A stretch of 64,000 nt of DNA, taken from Endocalyx cinctus. Lineage: Eukaryota > Ascomycota > Sordariomycetes > Amphisphaeriales > Apiosporaceae. The notes beneath the pieces are model-generated. The model saw only the letters and a program-made list of their open reading frames with translations, did not search any database and was not told where the DNA came from. Both the position numbers and the translations under genes were made by a program. Every line of letters starts with the position of its first letter. Position 1 is the stretch's first letter. Of the stretch, positions 20,999-33,855 are shown piece after piece. The stretch spans positions 4,056,441 through 4,120,440 of the forward strand of contig BCKC01000001.1 of NCBI GenBank assembly GCA_001600455.1. Direction: 5' to 3'.

Positions 20999-23779
20999 CT
21001 ATAGCATCAACAAGTCCCCGTTGCTACCTCCACCCCTAGCGGGTTGCACGACTTGTTGCGGTGCGAATTGATTAACAACGTATCCCGTGGTAGTCTCGGT
21101 ACCATTGCCGCTGTCGCCAAAGGAATCTCCCACGTCATGGATGCCCATGGCGGCCATGTGCTGGCTTCCTATGCCTGCGAAGTAGGCGTCCGCGTCGCTG
21201 ACGGCGTGGGCCATGCTCGTGCCGCCGGGAGTCGTCGGAGTCGTGGCCACGTTGGTGCCGCCTGCGGCGGCGTAGCTCTCGAACGTGCCTTGCGGTTGGT
21301 TAGGACGGACCACGGCAGGCTGACCGCCCATGCCTAGCATGCTAAGCGACTTTTGGGCGTCAAAGGTCGGCAGGTTAGCCGAGGTCGGTAGCGCGTGTTT
21401 CTGGAGAGCCGGTGAGTCCGGGAGCCGCTTCGGGCGGGCGTTACGGAAGACAGTTTGGACCGGCTTGAGGTAGATGGTGGCTAAGGTGCCGACGTTGAGG
21501 CACATCTCCTCGAGCGTCTGCGGATCCAGCTTTTCCGACTCGGCCGTAATCGGCGGCTTTTCTCCCATCACCATCTGCTTCGCGATATTGACGTCGGTGC
21601 TCAGAAGTCGCCAGTACATGTACGCGCGGTCGCGTAGATCCGGGTTATCCGTTTCCTCAGTAGCCCATTTCAATACTTTCGGGACGAGATCTTGACCTTT
21701 GGTCGGGCGCTGGATGAACAGCTTCACTGTCGCCGTCAATAACGCTAGCTGCACCTCCACGGGTTCTTCGGCGAAGGAGTACAGAAAATCTTCAAGAAGG
21801 ACGTCGCTGTTCTCGATACGGTCCGCGTATTGTCCTATTACCCATACCATGGCTGCCTTTGCCTCGGGTTCGTCGAGAGAGTCGAGGTGCTCGCATAGCG
21901 TACTAATGATGGATTCGTATTGATTAGGGTACTTCCTGAATATGTTACGGATCACGACCGTAGCCTCTTGGACGATATATGGCACCTTTGTCGCGACCAG
22001 TTCGAGCAATAAGTTTATGCACTGCCTGGCGGCCCGCTCAATCTTAATAGCCAGCTTGCCAATAGCGCGCACCGCTTTTCGAACGAAATGCACATCGACT
22101 TCAGTTGCGTATTCACGCAGTTCTGTCAACACCTCTTCAATGTTTTTTTCGTTGGCCAACATGAATATCAACTCGAGTTTCGTCACCTTTACGTAGATCG
22201 GATCATTATATTTACAGAAAAAGACGCGGATGTCATTACGGAGCACGTCTGGTCGCCGCTGGAGGATGAGAAGCGCATTCCGAAGCGCAAGGTATTGTAT
22301 CTCTGGACCCTTCGCCAGCAATGTTACAAGTGGCGGAGACAACTTGCGACATAAGACCGATATCTGTTTCTCATCGGCGATATAATTCAACAGGTACAGT
22401 ATCACTCGTATACACGTCAAGACAACAGCTGAGTTTGAGTGTGAAAGCCGGGGTACTATCCGTTCGGCAAGCAGCACTGCTTCTCCAGATTCTTGAGGTA
22501 CATATGACATCAACGCTTCGAGGATGTACGTTTGACCCCATCTAACTCAGTTAGTAACAATCCATCAAGTATGAAGATATATAGAAACGCACTCTGAGCA
22601 ATCTGGTAATATGGCTACCATCTTAGACGCATTGCTATAGTCTATCGTGAGTTTGATAGTGTCACTACGCTCCCAAATATCCATCAGACTAGCCAATGCG
22701 CTTGCGACGACGGTCGGGTTATCATCTCTAAGAAGGTAATTGAGCCTATCTAACAGGTCGGACTGTTCCACCATATTCTTATCGTGGTCGAACAACTTTG
22801 CGACGCAGTAGGCCGCCGTCTTTCGTACGTAAGGATCGGAGTCTCGTAGCAATCTCTTGACTAAGGGCACTGTCGCTTCGACGAATTCTCGGACGTGGAC
22901 GTATGACATCGTTCGCAATGCTAAGGCCCGAACCAACGGATTCGGATCTTCCATATCCTAGAATCTACCATTAACAATTCCGTATTGACCGATTTTGACC
23001 CCGCTAGGCCCAGATACGGGTTGCTCACCTGTTCTAATACCGGGATGGCTTTGACAGCGATTTCGGGCCGCATTCTCGAATAGTTGACTAGGAACAAGAA
23101 GCACCTATGTTCTCATTATCAGCACCTCCCTCTGCCTCCTAAAAATCTACGAGCCCTCCCTGCGATATCGTGAGACGGGATACGCCTACATCTTTTTGAT
23201 TTCCAAACTTGCAATGTTCATGCAGACGATTATATCGGGAAATAGGGAGACCATCTCGTTGTTGCTCATAGTCATATTGGCGACTATCTTTTTCAGAGCG
23301 ATTTTCTTCTGTGTGAAGTTCTTATCTTTCTTGCTCCCACTGTTCAGCTCGACTCGTAGCTCGGCGACTTTGCCCTGCGGGGTTAATTTGTGTAAGCCAT
23401 AGTCCGGAGGTATATACGCAAGAAACAGAGACATCGTGTCGGCCGTAGGGAAGGAATCGCATCATCACGAATATGCGGTCGACGAGGCTGTACGCAGAGG
23501 GAGACTCGAGACACGCAGCACGTCGGCTTGTATGCTGTGCAGGCTGGTGGAATATCAAGTAAATGTGCAGAATGTAGGTCAAAAAGATGCATATGATGGA
23601 CACATGTATAGGCCCAGTAAGCAGAGAGCAACGGTATGGAGTATTGGCAGATGATAGGTAAGATATAAAAAGGATAGTCAAGATATTCCTAATGGATAAC
23701 GGGTACCAAGAAGGAATAATGATATGCTTACACGAGCGAAGAGCTTGGAGTCTCCTCCAGCTTGAGCTGAACCTGACAT
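20999..23779 (-). CDS. apl2: AP-1 adaptor complex large subunit (beta-adaptin)
   Basis: Subunit of the clathrin adaptor that sorts cargo between trans-Golgi and endosomes. Five exons: 23732-23779, 23190-23374, 23029-23104, 22593-22957 and 20999-22541. All have GT/AG junctions in phase, and they give 738 residues. The start reads [26 protein letters not shown] when joined, matching beta-adaptin N-termini. The helical-repeat trunk is fully conserved (for example [57 protein letters not shown]). After about residue 590 comes a low-complexity hinge rich in Gly, Thr and Ala. As in yeast Apl2, there is no C-terminal appendage domain. It is divergent from EMC4. Confidence 0.92.
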
Positions 23780-24768
23780 AGTGGGAGATGGTTTCGCTGA
23801 TGGTCTCTACCCAAGAAGGTTACTAGAAGAACTGCTGATTGTGGCCTTAATATTTGTCAGTCGTAGTGCAAACCCCTCATGGTAAACAAGAAAGCTAATA
23901 GTAAACCGCCAAATGTCTAGGATAGGTATGCGACACATACACCGGGCTGGGAGGATTGTCCAATGGCAGGAGAAGGGAGAGTGATATCTAGTAGCAACCT
24001 TGGAAGGAATACCGGCACACTCGTCACATGCGCAAGTCTTGCCGGCCTCAGCTCCTAACTTATTTAATCACTGATGTATTGCGAGCAGAAGAGAGAAGAG
24101 GAAGAGAAGATATCGGATGTTAATATGAAGATATGATTTGGCCTGACAACCTCTTTTCACAAAAAAAAAAAAAAAAAAGAGCGTTGAGTATGGCCTCTTT
24201 TTGCCAGTTCCGTTTGTTCCAATGTCTAATAAATTGACGATATAGGAGTTAGATGACCTGAACTAGAGAACCCCGGCCCTTGATTCCGTAAAAGCCGATT
24301 TATTAGCTTAAAGTACATACCTATAAGTAGTGTAAGTACTTAAGTAGTGCGCCTACAGTATGAAGTAAGATGCTCCATTAGTGAGTGTTCGAGTGTATTT
24401 AGTGGATGTCTAGCGTTGAAAAATACTCCGTATAATTACGAAGTAGTGGACTTAGTCACTTATTTACTTATTTACTTAAGTAATCCTTTACACTAGCTGA
24501 CTAGATAGGTACCTAGCCAGCCAGCCAGCCAGCCAGCCAAGCTAAGCCAAGTCCCTACTGTACAGTACAGGTTACTACTTAATACATATAGACAAGCAGA
24601 CAAGCTGACAAGACCTCCATAGTCTTCACTTGATCTGTGGGTCATCAATAACTACTGGCGATGATTACAGTATCACCGTAAACTTCAACACCAACTCTAT
24701 TTCTATCTCGCGGTTTGTACGATATTGGATGAACATCACTTATATTTCTATTTGTTTCGCAAGAAAAG
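23780..24768. promoter_or_regulatory. shared upstream region of AP-1 beta (-) and EMC4 (+)
   Basis: Divergent 989-bp spacer with a poly(A) run (about 24162-24178), TTACTTA repeats (24462-24482) and an AGCC array (24515-24538). No ORF is supported. The regulatory role is inferred from the head-to-head orientation. Confidence 0.5.
24515..24538. repeat. AGCC tetranucleotide microsatellite
   Basis: Six tandem AGCC units about 230 bp upstream of the EMC4 start. Confidence 0.85.
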
Positions 24769-25460
24769 ATGGCTACAAAAATATTATCAACCCAGCCAAA
24801 ATGGCTGGCTGACCTACAATCCCCTCCAAACCCCAAATCAAAGAATTCCAGCATTCCTGATCCCCCAGGTTATCCGTCTCAATCTACAAGTCTTTCCAAG
24901 GTATCGTGATCGTCCCATTCACTTGTGAAAAGGTCGCGTGTTTATTCGAAGCTAACGATAATTTGACGTTAGAAACAAGCCTCCAAAGAAGCCAAGGTTC
25001 AACCTCGAAAACAACCGACCCCCGAAGAAATGGATACATTGAAGCTTAAGAAGGCGTGGGAGGTAGCCTTGGCACCCGTCAAAAACTTGCCTATGACCGC
25101 CATTATGATGTATATGTCCGGAAATTCCCTCCAAATATTCAGTATTATGATGGTATATATGGCCTTCAAGAACCCTATAATGGGTCTTGTGGGAACGAAT
25201 CAGGCCTTCGAAAGGTTCGAGAGTGATAGCAACAAAGGAAAGATCATACAAGCCAAACTTGCATATGTTGCCATGCAATTCGTTGCTCTCGCTGTCGGTA
25301 TATGGAAGGTAAATGCGATGGGACTGCTACCGTATGTTGATCCGCGTTTCATACTTGGTCCCTATATTATATGCTAACATCATCTAGGACTACGAGGTCA
25401 GATTGGCTCGCTTGGGAATCGCAAAGAGATCCTCTAGAACACGCAGTGGTAGCACTCTGA
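24769..25460 (+). CDS. emc4: ER membrane protein complex subunit 4
   Basis: EMC4 belongs to the EMC insertase that places tail-anchored and multi-pass proteins in the ER membrane. Exons 24769-24900, 24973-25331 and 25388-25460 give 187 residues. The N-terminus is hydrophilic and Pro/Ser-rich (MATKILSTQPKWLADLQSPP). The conserved core includes KNLPMTAIMMYMSGNSLQIF, SIMMVYMAFKNP and the C-terminal signature GIWKVNAMGLLPTTRSDWLAWE, whose last part is completed across intron 2. Two hydrophobic segments are evident (about residues 80-105 and 135-155). Length and motif order are normal. It faces AP-1 beta head to head and is convergent with the small orphan at 25576-25935. Confidence 0.92.
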
Positions 25461-25575
25461 ACCATTCGCCATCAATTTGTAGTTATATCATACATCCGCC
25501 CATCCATGTATCATATCACCTTGACTCCTGATCAACCGTTTAGCGTTGAATTGCTAGGCCGGGGCCCACTCGCCA

Positions 25576-25935
25576 TTAAGATCCTGCAGTTGCTCTAGTC
25601 TCGCTTCTATTCACGTCCACATCATCGTTGCTGATCGGAAGGGCCGGAGTCTGGATGTTGCCAGGAACTGACTTCACATTATCATACGGCCCATCTTTTA
25701 TAGTTTGCTTGATCCATTGTGACATGGCACTTCCGTCGTGAGACCTTCTCTTCCACCAGCTAGAATCCCAGTCGGAATCCTTGATTTTGTCCTTCAGATC
25801 CGACTCACAGTGTTCCCAAGGACGCGTCAATAGGATACTGTCGTTTCCTTTACTATTCTGTTTCTCGGCATTTTGGTATGTTGTGGGCAAGCTCGAGGAA
25901 GCCCCCTTTGTCTGTGTCTTGTTTGATGAAGCCAT
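25576..25935 (-). CDS. small uncharacterised protein, Trp-rich centre
   Basis: Open frame of 119 residues that I do not recognise. Its start lies in a plausible context and its 3' end is convergent with EMC4 (115 bp apart). The N-terminal third is polar and Ser/Thr/Gln-rich. The centre has a TRPWEHCESDLKDKIKDSDW segment followed by DSSWWKRRSHDG and SQWIKQTIKDG, i.e. spaced tryptophans among charged residues. There is no signal peptide or membrane segment. Composition looks like real coding sequence rather than a chance frame, but no domain can be named. Confidence 0.5.
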   Translation of the reverse strand: MASSNKTQTKGASSSLPTTYQNAEKQNSKGNDSILLTRPWEHCESDLKDKIKDSDWDSSWWKRRSHDGSAMSQWIKQTIKDGPYDNVKSVPGNIQTPALPISNDDVDVNRSETRATAGS

Positions 25936-28900
25936 CTCCTGTGGCTCAAATTCTCAGTCATCAAATATCATCGGAAACCGAGGTAGTAAAGGGGCGTTGG
26001 TTACCTTATTCATCCTGACTGTCACATTCAAGTTGGACGCTCGCTATTGAATTATCTTATCTACCCAGTCATGTATTGATAAGTGCTATTGATGATAGAG
26101 CAGCAAACGTTATAACTGAGAAATATTGTATCGATCAGTGTACTCAAAGAAACTTGTGTCGCACACTAGTTCGTCCATACCTCACTGGATCTATGTGCCA
26201 GGAAATATGCTCTTATATATTCTCATCATTGTCCCTCATCTGAGTGTAAGATTCGGGGTGGACGTAGATTTTCATGAGACGCAAAGACTAGCGCTAACGT
26301 TGTTACGTATCCTGCCGTCGCGGTTTCTATTGATCGTATCCGTCATTCTTATCTGCAATTTTTGCATTTATCCTGCAAACCCTTTATCATGTTGCATCAG
26401 ATAGACGCGGCGGCTGTCAATTCTCGATGGCCCCTGACTGATATCATACATTTCTTGTGGCTACGACGGATCTCGGGCAGTAGTTGTCCACGTATGTACG
26501 ACACGGCCGATCTGACAGCTCCGATGAAGCGACGAGAGAGTCTCACAACAGCGGCGGAGTTATCCCCGGTTCATGCAGTCGCTAGTAAGTCGTATTGGGA
26601 GTGAGCGATGGTGCTTGGCGAGCCTGTCGATGCTAGTGGCATGCTTACTTTGGAGAGATAGATCATGATCAGCGGCAGCAACCCGAGGAGCCGCCGGGGG
26701 GGAAAGCTACTGCGTCCCGCGGACTGCACGTCGCCAGATAAAGTTTGTTTGCTGTTTTTTTTTTGTCTAATTTGCGCGAACCCGGAAGCGTGCCATCACT
26801 TCCCCGATATGCTAGGAATATTTTCCTGAGTTGGCTTGGATCCGGCATCTTGGGTCTTGGAGACGGCCACTTCCTAACGTCTATACAAAATGCCCGGGGA
26901 GATGGGATACCGGGCGTCATCCCAATCAGGGTCTAATTACATGTTACTAATATTGACGTTAAAAACTGGCCGTGAACATAGACCTAATTGCTATGTCATG
27001 TTCATTTCTTATAGTGTAGGGCGATGAGTACTAAACCAATAATATCACAATATCTAGAAGGATTCTTACCATTTTATATTCTAGCTCTGGCCCGACACTA
27101 TCAACTGGCAAGGACCCGAGAGGTCAATATAAGAATTTACTTCTCAGATGCTTTTAGTACATACATCAGTGTACGCGGCCTAGATAAGACATTCTAGAAT
27201 TTGCTGATAAAATCTGGCACATACCGTATATCTGGCCACTATGTATCATGCAGCTTTCTATTTCCACAAAATACGGATTGCAAGCCTTGCAGACTGACGT
27301 GCATGTCTCTAATCTATTGGATCAGGTAGACAATGACGGCCAGCATCGGTGACCAGTTGAATGGACAGGGAATGGTTTGTATGTAGTCGTAATTTTTGGA
27401 CCACTCCTGCGCGGAGTCATCGCATCTTCCCCGGCCGGCATCTCACCATATATTATCGATAATATTTTACCGAGTTAAGCTCAGTTTGATGATTGAGAGA
27501 CCAATGAAGAGATTCGTCAAGGTGTTACAGTTATCTCAAGATACCCTACAATACCGCCAGGGTCTTGGGTCCGAAGGTAAGATGCGCATCTCGGAACTTC
27601 ATCCGCGGGAAGAAGTAAAGAAGACATCTATTCAACGATCAGTCGCGGTAATGGGGAATCGGTAAATGAATTTCAATCACCAATCTACCCCATAACGCCT
27701 ACGTGACACAACATGAGTAAAGAACAAATAAAACCTCTTCCGGGTGTAAAGGAATGATATCTCCTTCTCTCTCATGGGGGTTGTAGCTGTAGCCGATTAA
27801 TGCTCAGGGAATGTCGGTGTGGTTAACATGGTGTAGCTCCAAATAATCACAAGCTCACACCGAAAAGTTTATGAACACGAAAGTAACCCAATTTTGAGAA
27901 AAATTAGCAGGCAGCCGAGAAAGCAAGGTCCTTTTGTGTTGACACTTTCTCCCAGCAGCATTGCTGTCCGTCTAATTGCTATCGGCCCATGTATTATTTA
28001 CGGCGTGAAGACAGTATTGTCGTCACTAAATTAGCTATGCATGGCCAACCGGGAAACCGTTTGTTCCTCTATAATTCAAGGCGAAACTTTCAAGGGGCGG
28101 CTTTTTTTTTTTTTTCTTCTTTTCTTTCGCTATCTACTTCCTTAGGCTTGTTAACGGGCCGATGTGAATGGTGATCGACTACATTTGCATGAAGGAAGAC
28201 TCGCCCAGGTTTCGTTTGACAGAGAGATGCGGGATAATCCAGCCCTATTAATGACTGGCCTACATGATTCAGGCTTCTAGGCTCGTTCTTCTAATTTTCA
28301 TCGTCCCATCTACCACCACTAGGAAGAATTGTCGAGGGTATATTCCTGTGTTCATCTCCGCCTTCCGGACACGTGAACTCTTCTTCAAGCATCGTTATCA
28401 CATCGTTGCATCTACTCATACTTTCTGTTTCGGTTACAAGGCCAACAAGATGTCTAACTACGAATCCTTTAGTTTTATTGAATGGTCCGCCCTATGAGTG
28501 AGCTGGGCTCTGGGGTACCTACTAAGAAGTCCGGGCTGCCTGTTCGATGACGTCCACACAAGATGTAGGTACATGTACACACTTTCGAGTTTTTCGGCAG
28601 ATTGTATAATATCAAACCAAGCTTTCGGTCGGTAGTTGAGGAAACAGAAAAGAAAATACTAGATGACGTTATACGGAGTATCTGTCTACTATCAAGAACT
28701 TCTTCTTTTCTTATCCAAACCATACGTGAGGAAATATTGAAGGAAGATATCCAGGGTGAAGGGCGATCAATTAAAAATGTTAGTTTGAGATATGATATCA
28801 AGTTTTCATTACTATAGACAAATCATCTCTATTTGGGAATAATACTGATTCCCTCAGGGGATGTCGCGCGTGGTGTCATAGCCCTCTCTAACAAATCACT

Positions 28901-30211
28901 TAATTTACACGACATTCAATAATGGTTTTTCAACCACTTCAAATAAGAATCGGTATAAATATGGTGTTTTCGGGGGTAACTTACACATCCGTCCTTAACA
29001 GATATAAATCTTCAAGCAGCCGTTCTGCCATGGTTCCAAGCCATCATCCTCCACCACTCCGTACTTCAACCATTGTAGTCAAAATACTTTTCTTTCCTAC
29101 CGAGGCCAGGATAAACAACATCTTTCATGCCTCTAACCTATAGTACACTGTCTCAAAGATGAAATCGAAATAGCCATAAAGATTTTCATCCTTGGAAAGA
29201 TACAGGATAAAATTGTCATTAATGGCTCCAACAGCTTAACTACCTACACGCTATGATGTCTGCCATTCAAATGATATTGAGCTCAACGGCTCTTTAGCAT
29301 TTAAAAGTACTGTAGGCAAAGATATTTAACTCAGTATCTCATAAATCTACTGTTTAATGTTACATTTTGAGTTATTCTCCTTTTCTATATTCACTTGTAC
29401 TAGATTGAATGGTCATGGCAAATCTTTCGTGCTGGATGTCGAAGGATCTCTGCGACTAATGCAAGACCGACAATGACCGAGTCGAGCACATCTGCATACA
29501 GGTTTTATTGCGGTCGTCAAAGATTGAAAGAAAATAGAATTCATTCATAAGTGAATAGGTGAATAGTCACGTTGAGTAGTTTATATACGTAGTAAACCAC
29601 ACAAGCTATGCCTCCTATCTTATGAAGTAACCTAGTGTGGAATAATTGCTTCACTCGCAACTTGATTACGAGAATCGCTTCTATTCACTTATGAAAACTG
29701 TTGAAAAAGTCTTCCATGGTACACAGTTAATATTCATTTTCATTGAAAAATGGAATAATGATATATATTTTTTTTATAAATCCAGATTACTTTTTATTGT
29801 TTTCATTTGCTTATTGATCTTTCTTCATCTTTTGTGTCTACTTCTCCACGCACCCATATCACTTTTCTCGGCTCCCACACACCTTGTTTATATATACACA
29901 TATATTAAACTTTCGCAAGCAGAGATTTGGTAAGAAGAAACTAGCTCTTAATTATTCTTTTACTCTGTTGGAGCCCTATGAACATATGAAGTGGTCAATT
30001 GCTAATTCTTCTTTGCAGACAACGGATCCCACTGTCCTTCTCTTGTCTTTCGTCGTGTCAAGACTGGCCCCTTTGTCAGTTGCTTGATAAAAGAAAAGAT
30101 CTAAGATGTAAGATATTATTTTATTACATTTTGCTTTCTTGTAATAATTTACTCCTTTTATTTAAGACAATTAAAAAGAATGACAAGTACTTACACTTCT
30201 CACAGAACAGC
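25936..30211. other. 4.3-kb gene-poor region
   Basis: No frame resembles a known protein. Longer ones (26126-26404 +, 26669-26920 -, 27396-27665 +) have random-like composition. There is a T-run near 28103-28120 and many TA-rich stretches. It should contain the promoters of the small orphan (left) and the coiled-coil gene (right). No transposon ends or tandem arrays were seen. Confidence 0.5.
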
Positions 30212-30736
30212 ATGCATCGTCTCTTTCGCAAAACAAGGTCAAACCGCAACTCTGAAAACGAGCAGAATATGCATGATCCACAGAACGAAAACCCTGTTGA
30301 CGTCACTGGAACAACTCGCCGAAATGCGCAGCCCCAGGGCCTCAGGATAGCATATCTCCAAACTCGGAATCAAGAGCTACAAGTCGAGAACAGCCCTCTG
30401 GCAGTCCAGGTTCAGCGCGCCCGAGATGAAGCCCAGGCTTTGAGAACACAGGCTGATGAGATTCGAGTCAGTTGTCATTACCTGCGAGCTCATATTACTA
30501 GTCTTCGATGGCGAGATAGGCGCAATTTGCTTAGAATAAGCTCACGAGAACGAGAGATTTACAGGCTAGAGAAGAAGCTAGACCGAAAGATCCAAGTCCA
30601 AACCGAGAGCGAAACTTCTTACCGGGCGTGCATAGCCTCGCTTAGAGCCCTTGAAAACTCGCTGACGGATGCAGAGGGAGGCAGTAAGGAAGCCAAAGAG
30701 AAAAACCCAAGCCAGAATGATTCTGCAGAACCGTGA
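30212..30736 (+). CDS. uncharacterised coiled-coil protein
   Basis: Open frame with the likely start MHRLFRKTRS at 30212, giving 174 residues; the frame itself opens at 29999. A CTCACAG eight bases before this ATG could be a splice acceptor, so more N-terminal sequence is possible. The first about 45 residues are polar and Asn/Arg-rich. From about residue 45 to 150 a heptad-like pattern (RIAYLQTRNQELQVEN, RARDEAQALRTQADEIR, SREREIYRLEKKLDRKI) predicts a long coiled coil with a charged tail. No family is recognised. It could be a lineage-specific structural or transcription-associated protein. Confidence 0.5.
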   Translation: MHRLFRKTRSNRNSENEQNMHDPQNENPVDVTGTTRRNAQPQGLRIAYLQTRNQELQVENSPLAVQVQRARDEAQALRTQADEIRVSCHYLRAHITSLRWRDRRNLLRISSREREIYRLEKKLDRKIQVQTESETSYRACIASLRALENSLTDAEGGSKEAKEKNPSQNDSAEP

Positions 30737-32481
30737 GCTTCCACTACCTATCGCCTCAGAAGCGCCATCATGGTGTCTTTGCCTATTGAAATGATATGGA
30801 GAGAATAGCAAAGTTGGACACCACAGAAAAAAGCGTGTCAGGGCTTTCCCAACGTGGCCCTTATGGAGTGAAAATCTCATATACATTCCTTTCCATATCC
30901 AAATGGGCATATATTAGCTCTTCTTTTTGTCCCGGTTATTATTTTTCAAGGCTGTCGCCAATGAGCAACTGTGAACGGGATTATAGCATCTCTGGAGAGC
31001 AGGAGAAGAACTGTGTGATGGAGGTTTGCGAGGAAAGGGCACGATACTTAGGTGTGTTTTCTAGGAAAGGAGTGGTTCTCTTGTTTGTTTTTCTTCCCTA
31101 CAGGAGTATCCATTTGGGCTTACACGGCGGATGGGATATGATGTCTAGAAAGGACTATTGCAGTCTTTCGATACACAGAGCCACTCAAATGATACCACAA
31201 ACTAGAGAATAAATGTGTCACCAAATGCCTTTCGTGTTGACCAATGTGGTCGCGCTTATGTACTTTCATGCTATCAGATTTTGCAACGTGGCCCGTAAGA
31301 TGCAGGAATTGTCACCCCGCACGCTGGCGAAAGTTCAGTGAATCTTTCAAAAACAAAGATCGAAAGCAATATGCATGTGACGGATAAAGTAGCGATTAGA
31401 TCAAGCCCTCCTTCTAGGCAAGCTGGTTGTGGTTTATAGTTGTCAGGGTGGGAGTAGATTTCGAAGGGCCAATTATATCATTGTATATTGTTTCATGTCG
31501 CTTCCTATAAATACTTCCATAGACAGTTAAAGGATGTCACCGTACGTGAAGGTAATACACTACGTCTATCACCATGAACAGTACTATATATGATAACATA
31601 TGTATTGTTTCAATGTAGGCTCTAGCATGATCCGACAACGTCCGGGGAGCAAATTTAACATAATGGTCATTAAATCGATATACGTACGGGCCCATCCGTG
31701 AGTCTCGATGCAAAAGGAAATAAATGTATTGCAAAATATATCCAGAACATATTGTACACAATTAGACGACATAGAGCATCTATAAATACCGGTAGGACTC
31801 CGGAACAAGGTCACCTATAAAATGACCTTGCAAGATCGTTTTCTCAGCACTGGTAATAAAAGCACATGAAGTATAATAGACATGAGTTGGCCAATGCTCC
31901 GCCTAGGATTAACCACACAATGACAAGCCGCGGCTTACCTAGACCAGTGAAGAGCTTGAAAAAAGACTGCTAGGATGACTATGCGTTGCTCACCGAGGGA
32001 GGACGGGACACCATGTAATTGCCCGAGTATGAACTTAACACACTTGTCAGCACTCTTGTCACGCTGGATTGCAGATATTATATATGGAGGAACCATCGAA
32101 ATTATGTGAGTATCCATCCATCATTCAATACCACTACCTGATTGATAACCTACAACATAGACAAGCGCTGGGGCAAAAAAAGTCTCGGCGGCCTCCGGTA
32201 GATTAAGGGGTCTATTCGATCAGCACTTTTTTTGACAATATCGGCACATGGAAACGTTTTGCGTATTCGGTATAATTAAGGCACTTCTAATGTCAGTTTT
32301 TTTTTTTTTTTTTGAAATTGAGAATGGCTGAGCAAAACTGTACTCACATTTAAAAGACATGCCCATTTCCTCCCACATCCATTGAGTAAGGCCCCTGAAG
32401 TTCTGGTAAGATCCTAATTGGGATTCTTCACTACATGCTATCAGTTCTGATTTCTTCTTGTACTCTTGACCCATCGTTTGA
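30737..32481. other. intergenic region between the coiled-coil gene and FAL1
   Basis: 1.7 kb convergent spacer. Short frames at 30796-31212 (+) and 31935-32117 (-) are not convincing. A T-run lies at 32298-32314. No gene is supported. Confidence 0.45.
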
Positions 32482-33855
32482 TCAAGAGATGAGATCAGCC
32501 ACATTCATGGGCATCTCATCGATTTGAGTAGAGTAGTACACTGTTACATATTAGCCAAATTATTCGGACACTGAGTGAGATATGTGGAGGGTGGCATACA
32601 TTCAATGTCACGTAGAATTCGAACGTCTTCGCTGGTAACAAAGTTAATAGCGACACCCTTCCGGCCGAAACGACCACTTCGACCTATTCTGTGAATGTAG
32701 TTTTCACGATTGCTCGGGAGATCATAGTTGATAACGAGACTGACTTGTTGAACATCAATACCTCGAGCCCAGACGTCGGTCGAGATCAAGACTCTGCTGT
32801 TTCCTTGTCGAAAATCCTGCATAATACTGTCTCGTTCTTTCTGTGGCATGTCACCGTGCATGCTGCTGACAGTGAAGTTGGCCTCACGCATCTTATCGGT
32901 CAGCCAGTCGACCTTGCGTCGCGTATTACAGAAGATGACAGCTTGTGTGATGGTGAGGGTGTCGTATAAATCACACAGGGTGTCGAATTTCCAATCCTCC
33001 TTCTCGACAGCGATGAAATATTGCTTAAGACCTTCTAAGGTAAGTTCGTCACGCTTGACAAGAATGCGGACAGGGTCTGTCATAAATTTGGTGGTCATGT
33101 CGAGAACATCGTACGGAAGAGTAGCCGATACGACGACGACCTGAGTAGCAGGCGGTAGATATCGATATACATCGTAGATCTGCTCGCGGAAACCTTGATT
33201 TAGGAGCTCATCGGCTTCGTCGAGAACAAGCATCTTGATATTGCGGGTTCGGAGATGACGGCGCCTGATCATATCAGCTACACGACCAGGTGTTCCTGAG
33301 ACGATATGCTGTCCATAGTCGAGTTTTCGGATATCTTCTCCAACGTTTGTTCCGCCGATGCACGCGTGACACTGCACATTCATGTAGTCACCCAGAGCCA
33401 TAACAACAGACTGGATCTGGGTAGCCAACTCACGCGTCGGAGAGAGGACGAGAGCCTGAGTTTCGCGCACCGCGGTATCAATGACCTGAAGCATCGAAAT
33501 GGAAAAAGTAGCCGTCTTTCCCGTACCAGACTGAGCCTGGGCGATGGTGTCGCGTCCCTTACAGACCTGGACGATAGCTCGCGACTGGACAGCCGAAGGC
33601 GATTCGTAGCCGTACGCATAGATACCACGGAGTAGATTTTCTGTAATAAGATATATACGTTAGTAATAAATCATGATGTATATATATATATATATATCAA
33701 GGTAGTCTAAATATTAGAAAGACAGAGTAGAATGAAATCGCTTTTTTACCTTTCAAGGACATGGACTCGAAAGTGGGATGAACCTGAACTTCTTTAGAAG
33801 TAGAGAATTCCATCTTCTCGTCAGCGCGACGATCAATACCGCCTCCTTCAGCCAT
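32482..33855 (-). CDS. fal1: DEAD-box RNA helicase of the eIF4A-III/Fal1 type
   Basis: Fal1/eIF4A-III acts in 18S rRNA maturation in yeast and, in many eukaryotes, anchors the exon-junction complex. Exons 33750-33855, 32600-33640 and 32482-32540 give 401 residues, the family length. All helicase motifs are visible: Q motif (YESPSAVQ), [25 protein letters not shown], the [11 protein letters not shown] block and [10 protein letters not shown]. The last exon supplies the expected C-terminus ([17 protein letters not shown]), which is why I extended past a frame that otherwise ends at 32544. Intron 1 contains a TA microsatellite. It is divergent from PRP9. Confidence 0.92.
33680..33698. repeat. 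TA microsatellite inside FAL1 intron 1
   Basis: Alternating TA/AT run within the 109-nt intron 33641-33749. Length variation here could affect splicing. Confidence 0.8.

Noticed and set aside
30578..30910. Minus-strand frame opposite the coiled-coil gene
   Set aside because: Antisense shadow; composition is explained by the coding strand.
31935..32504. Minus-strand frames with GTGAGT and GTAAGC donors that might form a small gene beside FAL1
   Set aside because: They overlap the last FAL1 exon, no in-phase acceptors could be placed, and the peptides resemble nothing.
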